Of a DNA stretch of 64,000 nt, positions 63,819-64,000 are shown piece by piece. Source of the stretch: Aureobasidium sp. EXF-3400 (lineage: Eukaryota; Ascomycota; Dothideomycetes; Dothideales; Saccotheciaceae). Position numbers and translations under genes: made by a program. The notes under the pieces are model-generated. The model was given only the letters and a program-made list of their open reading frames with translations. It ran no database searches and was not told the DNA's origin. Numbering within the stretch: position 1 is the stretch's first letter; each line of letters opens with the position of its first letter. Location: contig SWBL01000092.1 of NCBI GenBank assembly GCA_024195585.1, positions 89,329-153,328 of the forward strand. The letters are read 5' to 3'.

Positions 63819-64000
63819 TATTCCACCTCTTAATATAGCTAATGTCGATAGTTAGATAGGTAGCAAGCTCGAAGTTAGCGCGTATAGCGCTTAGGCATAG
63901 TAGATTTTATAGAAAAGCTCGCTATTACGCGTGTTTCGATTAGTAGCGTATCTAAGGCCTCTAATTAGCTAGATCTTATCTTAGAGATTAGATCTAGCGC
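63760..64000. repeat. TpA-rich, CpA/TpG-poor block, RIP-like repeat edge
   Basis: From about 63,820 to the window end the sequence is dominated by TA, CTAG, AGCT and GCTAA-type words, while CA and TG dinucleotides are almost absent. This is the expected footprint of RIP acting on a duplicated element in ascomycetes. It is unlike the flanking genic DNA. The element type cannot be told because it runs off the window. Confidence 0.65.

Noticed and set aside
63820..64000. Telomere or centromere
   Set aside because: No TTAGGG repeats and only ~200 bp seen; composition fits a RIP-affected repeat better.

Overview
The window looks like nuclear DNA of a filamentous ascomycete (Pezizomycotina, possibly a dothideomycete). 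Protein genes lie on both strands. They have short spliceosomal introns of about 45-75 nt, mostly with GTAAGT-like donors and CTAAC/CTGAC branch sites. Several tRNA genes carry introns. The gene set includes CYP51, ATG10, PAM17, NBP35, UTP11, RSA4, POP4, an Arp2/3 subunit, SmB and a CHK2-type kinase. I support about 30 protein genes, 5 tRNA genes, one probable broken gene and several repeat structures. Exon coordinates were worked out by hand from splice signals and reading-frame continuity.

Layout. 1-3.1 kb is gene-free and carries nine copies of a 14-bp motif, a diverged duplication and a 29-nt-arm inverted repeat. 3.2-9 kb holds a bestrophin-like channel, an unrecognised multi-exon gene and a family 2 glycosyltransferase. 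9.2-9.8 kb has tRNA-Gly and tRNA-Lys. 10.6-15.3 kb has a HIRAN/SNF2/RING helicase of the Rad5/HLTF type, with an apparent 1-nt frameshift, and a secreted GH76 protein. 16.8-20.3 kb has tRNA-Pro, a degenerate tandem repeat, ten more motif copies, a broken reading frame and a zinc-finger-like orphan gene. 20.5-25.7 kb has a SUN-family wall protein, a tRNA-Lys and an LRR protein. 26-36.3 kb is a block of orphan genes around NBP35: a 165-aa protein, an acidic repeat protein, a protein with five tandem CX2CX3HX3C knuckles, and two disordered or basic proteins. 36.3-43.6 kb is conserved housekeeping DNA: ARPC1, U2B''-type RRM protein, ATG10, CHK2-type kinase and CYP51. 45-51.4 kb has NMNAT, UTP11, POP4, an Alba-like protein with a premature stop, and an unknown 603-aa protein. 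53-62.8 kb has an MFS transporter, RSA4, a zinc-finger-like protein, a zinc alcohol dehydrogenase, PAM17 and SmB. The last ~240 bp are TpA-rich and poor in CpA/TpG, like a repeat hit by repeat-induced point mutation (RIP).

Functional grouping. Many conserved genes serve RNA and ribosome biology: UTP11, RSA4, POP4, the Alba-like protein, SmB, U2B'' and five tRNAs. Divergent pairs that may share promoters are ARPC1/U2B'', ATG10/CHK2-type kinase, POP4/Alba-like and PAM17/SmB. No secondary-metabolite cluster, mobile-element coding sequence or CRISPR was seen. The least explained parts are the dispersed motif family and the 26-36 kb orphan block, in which two proteins carry SUMO-interaction-like VIDLT motifs.
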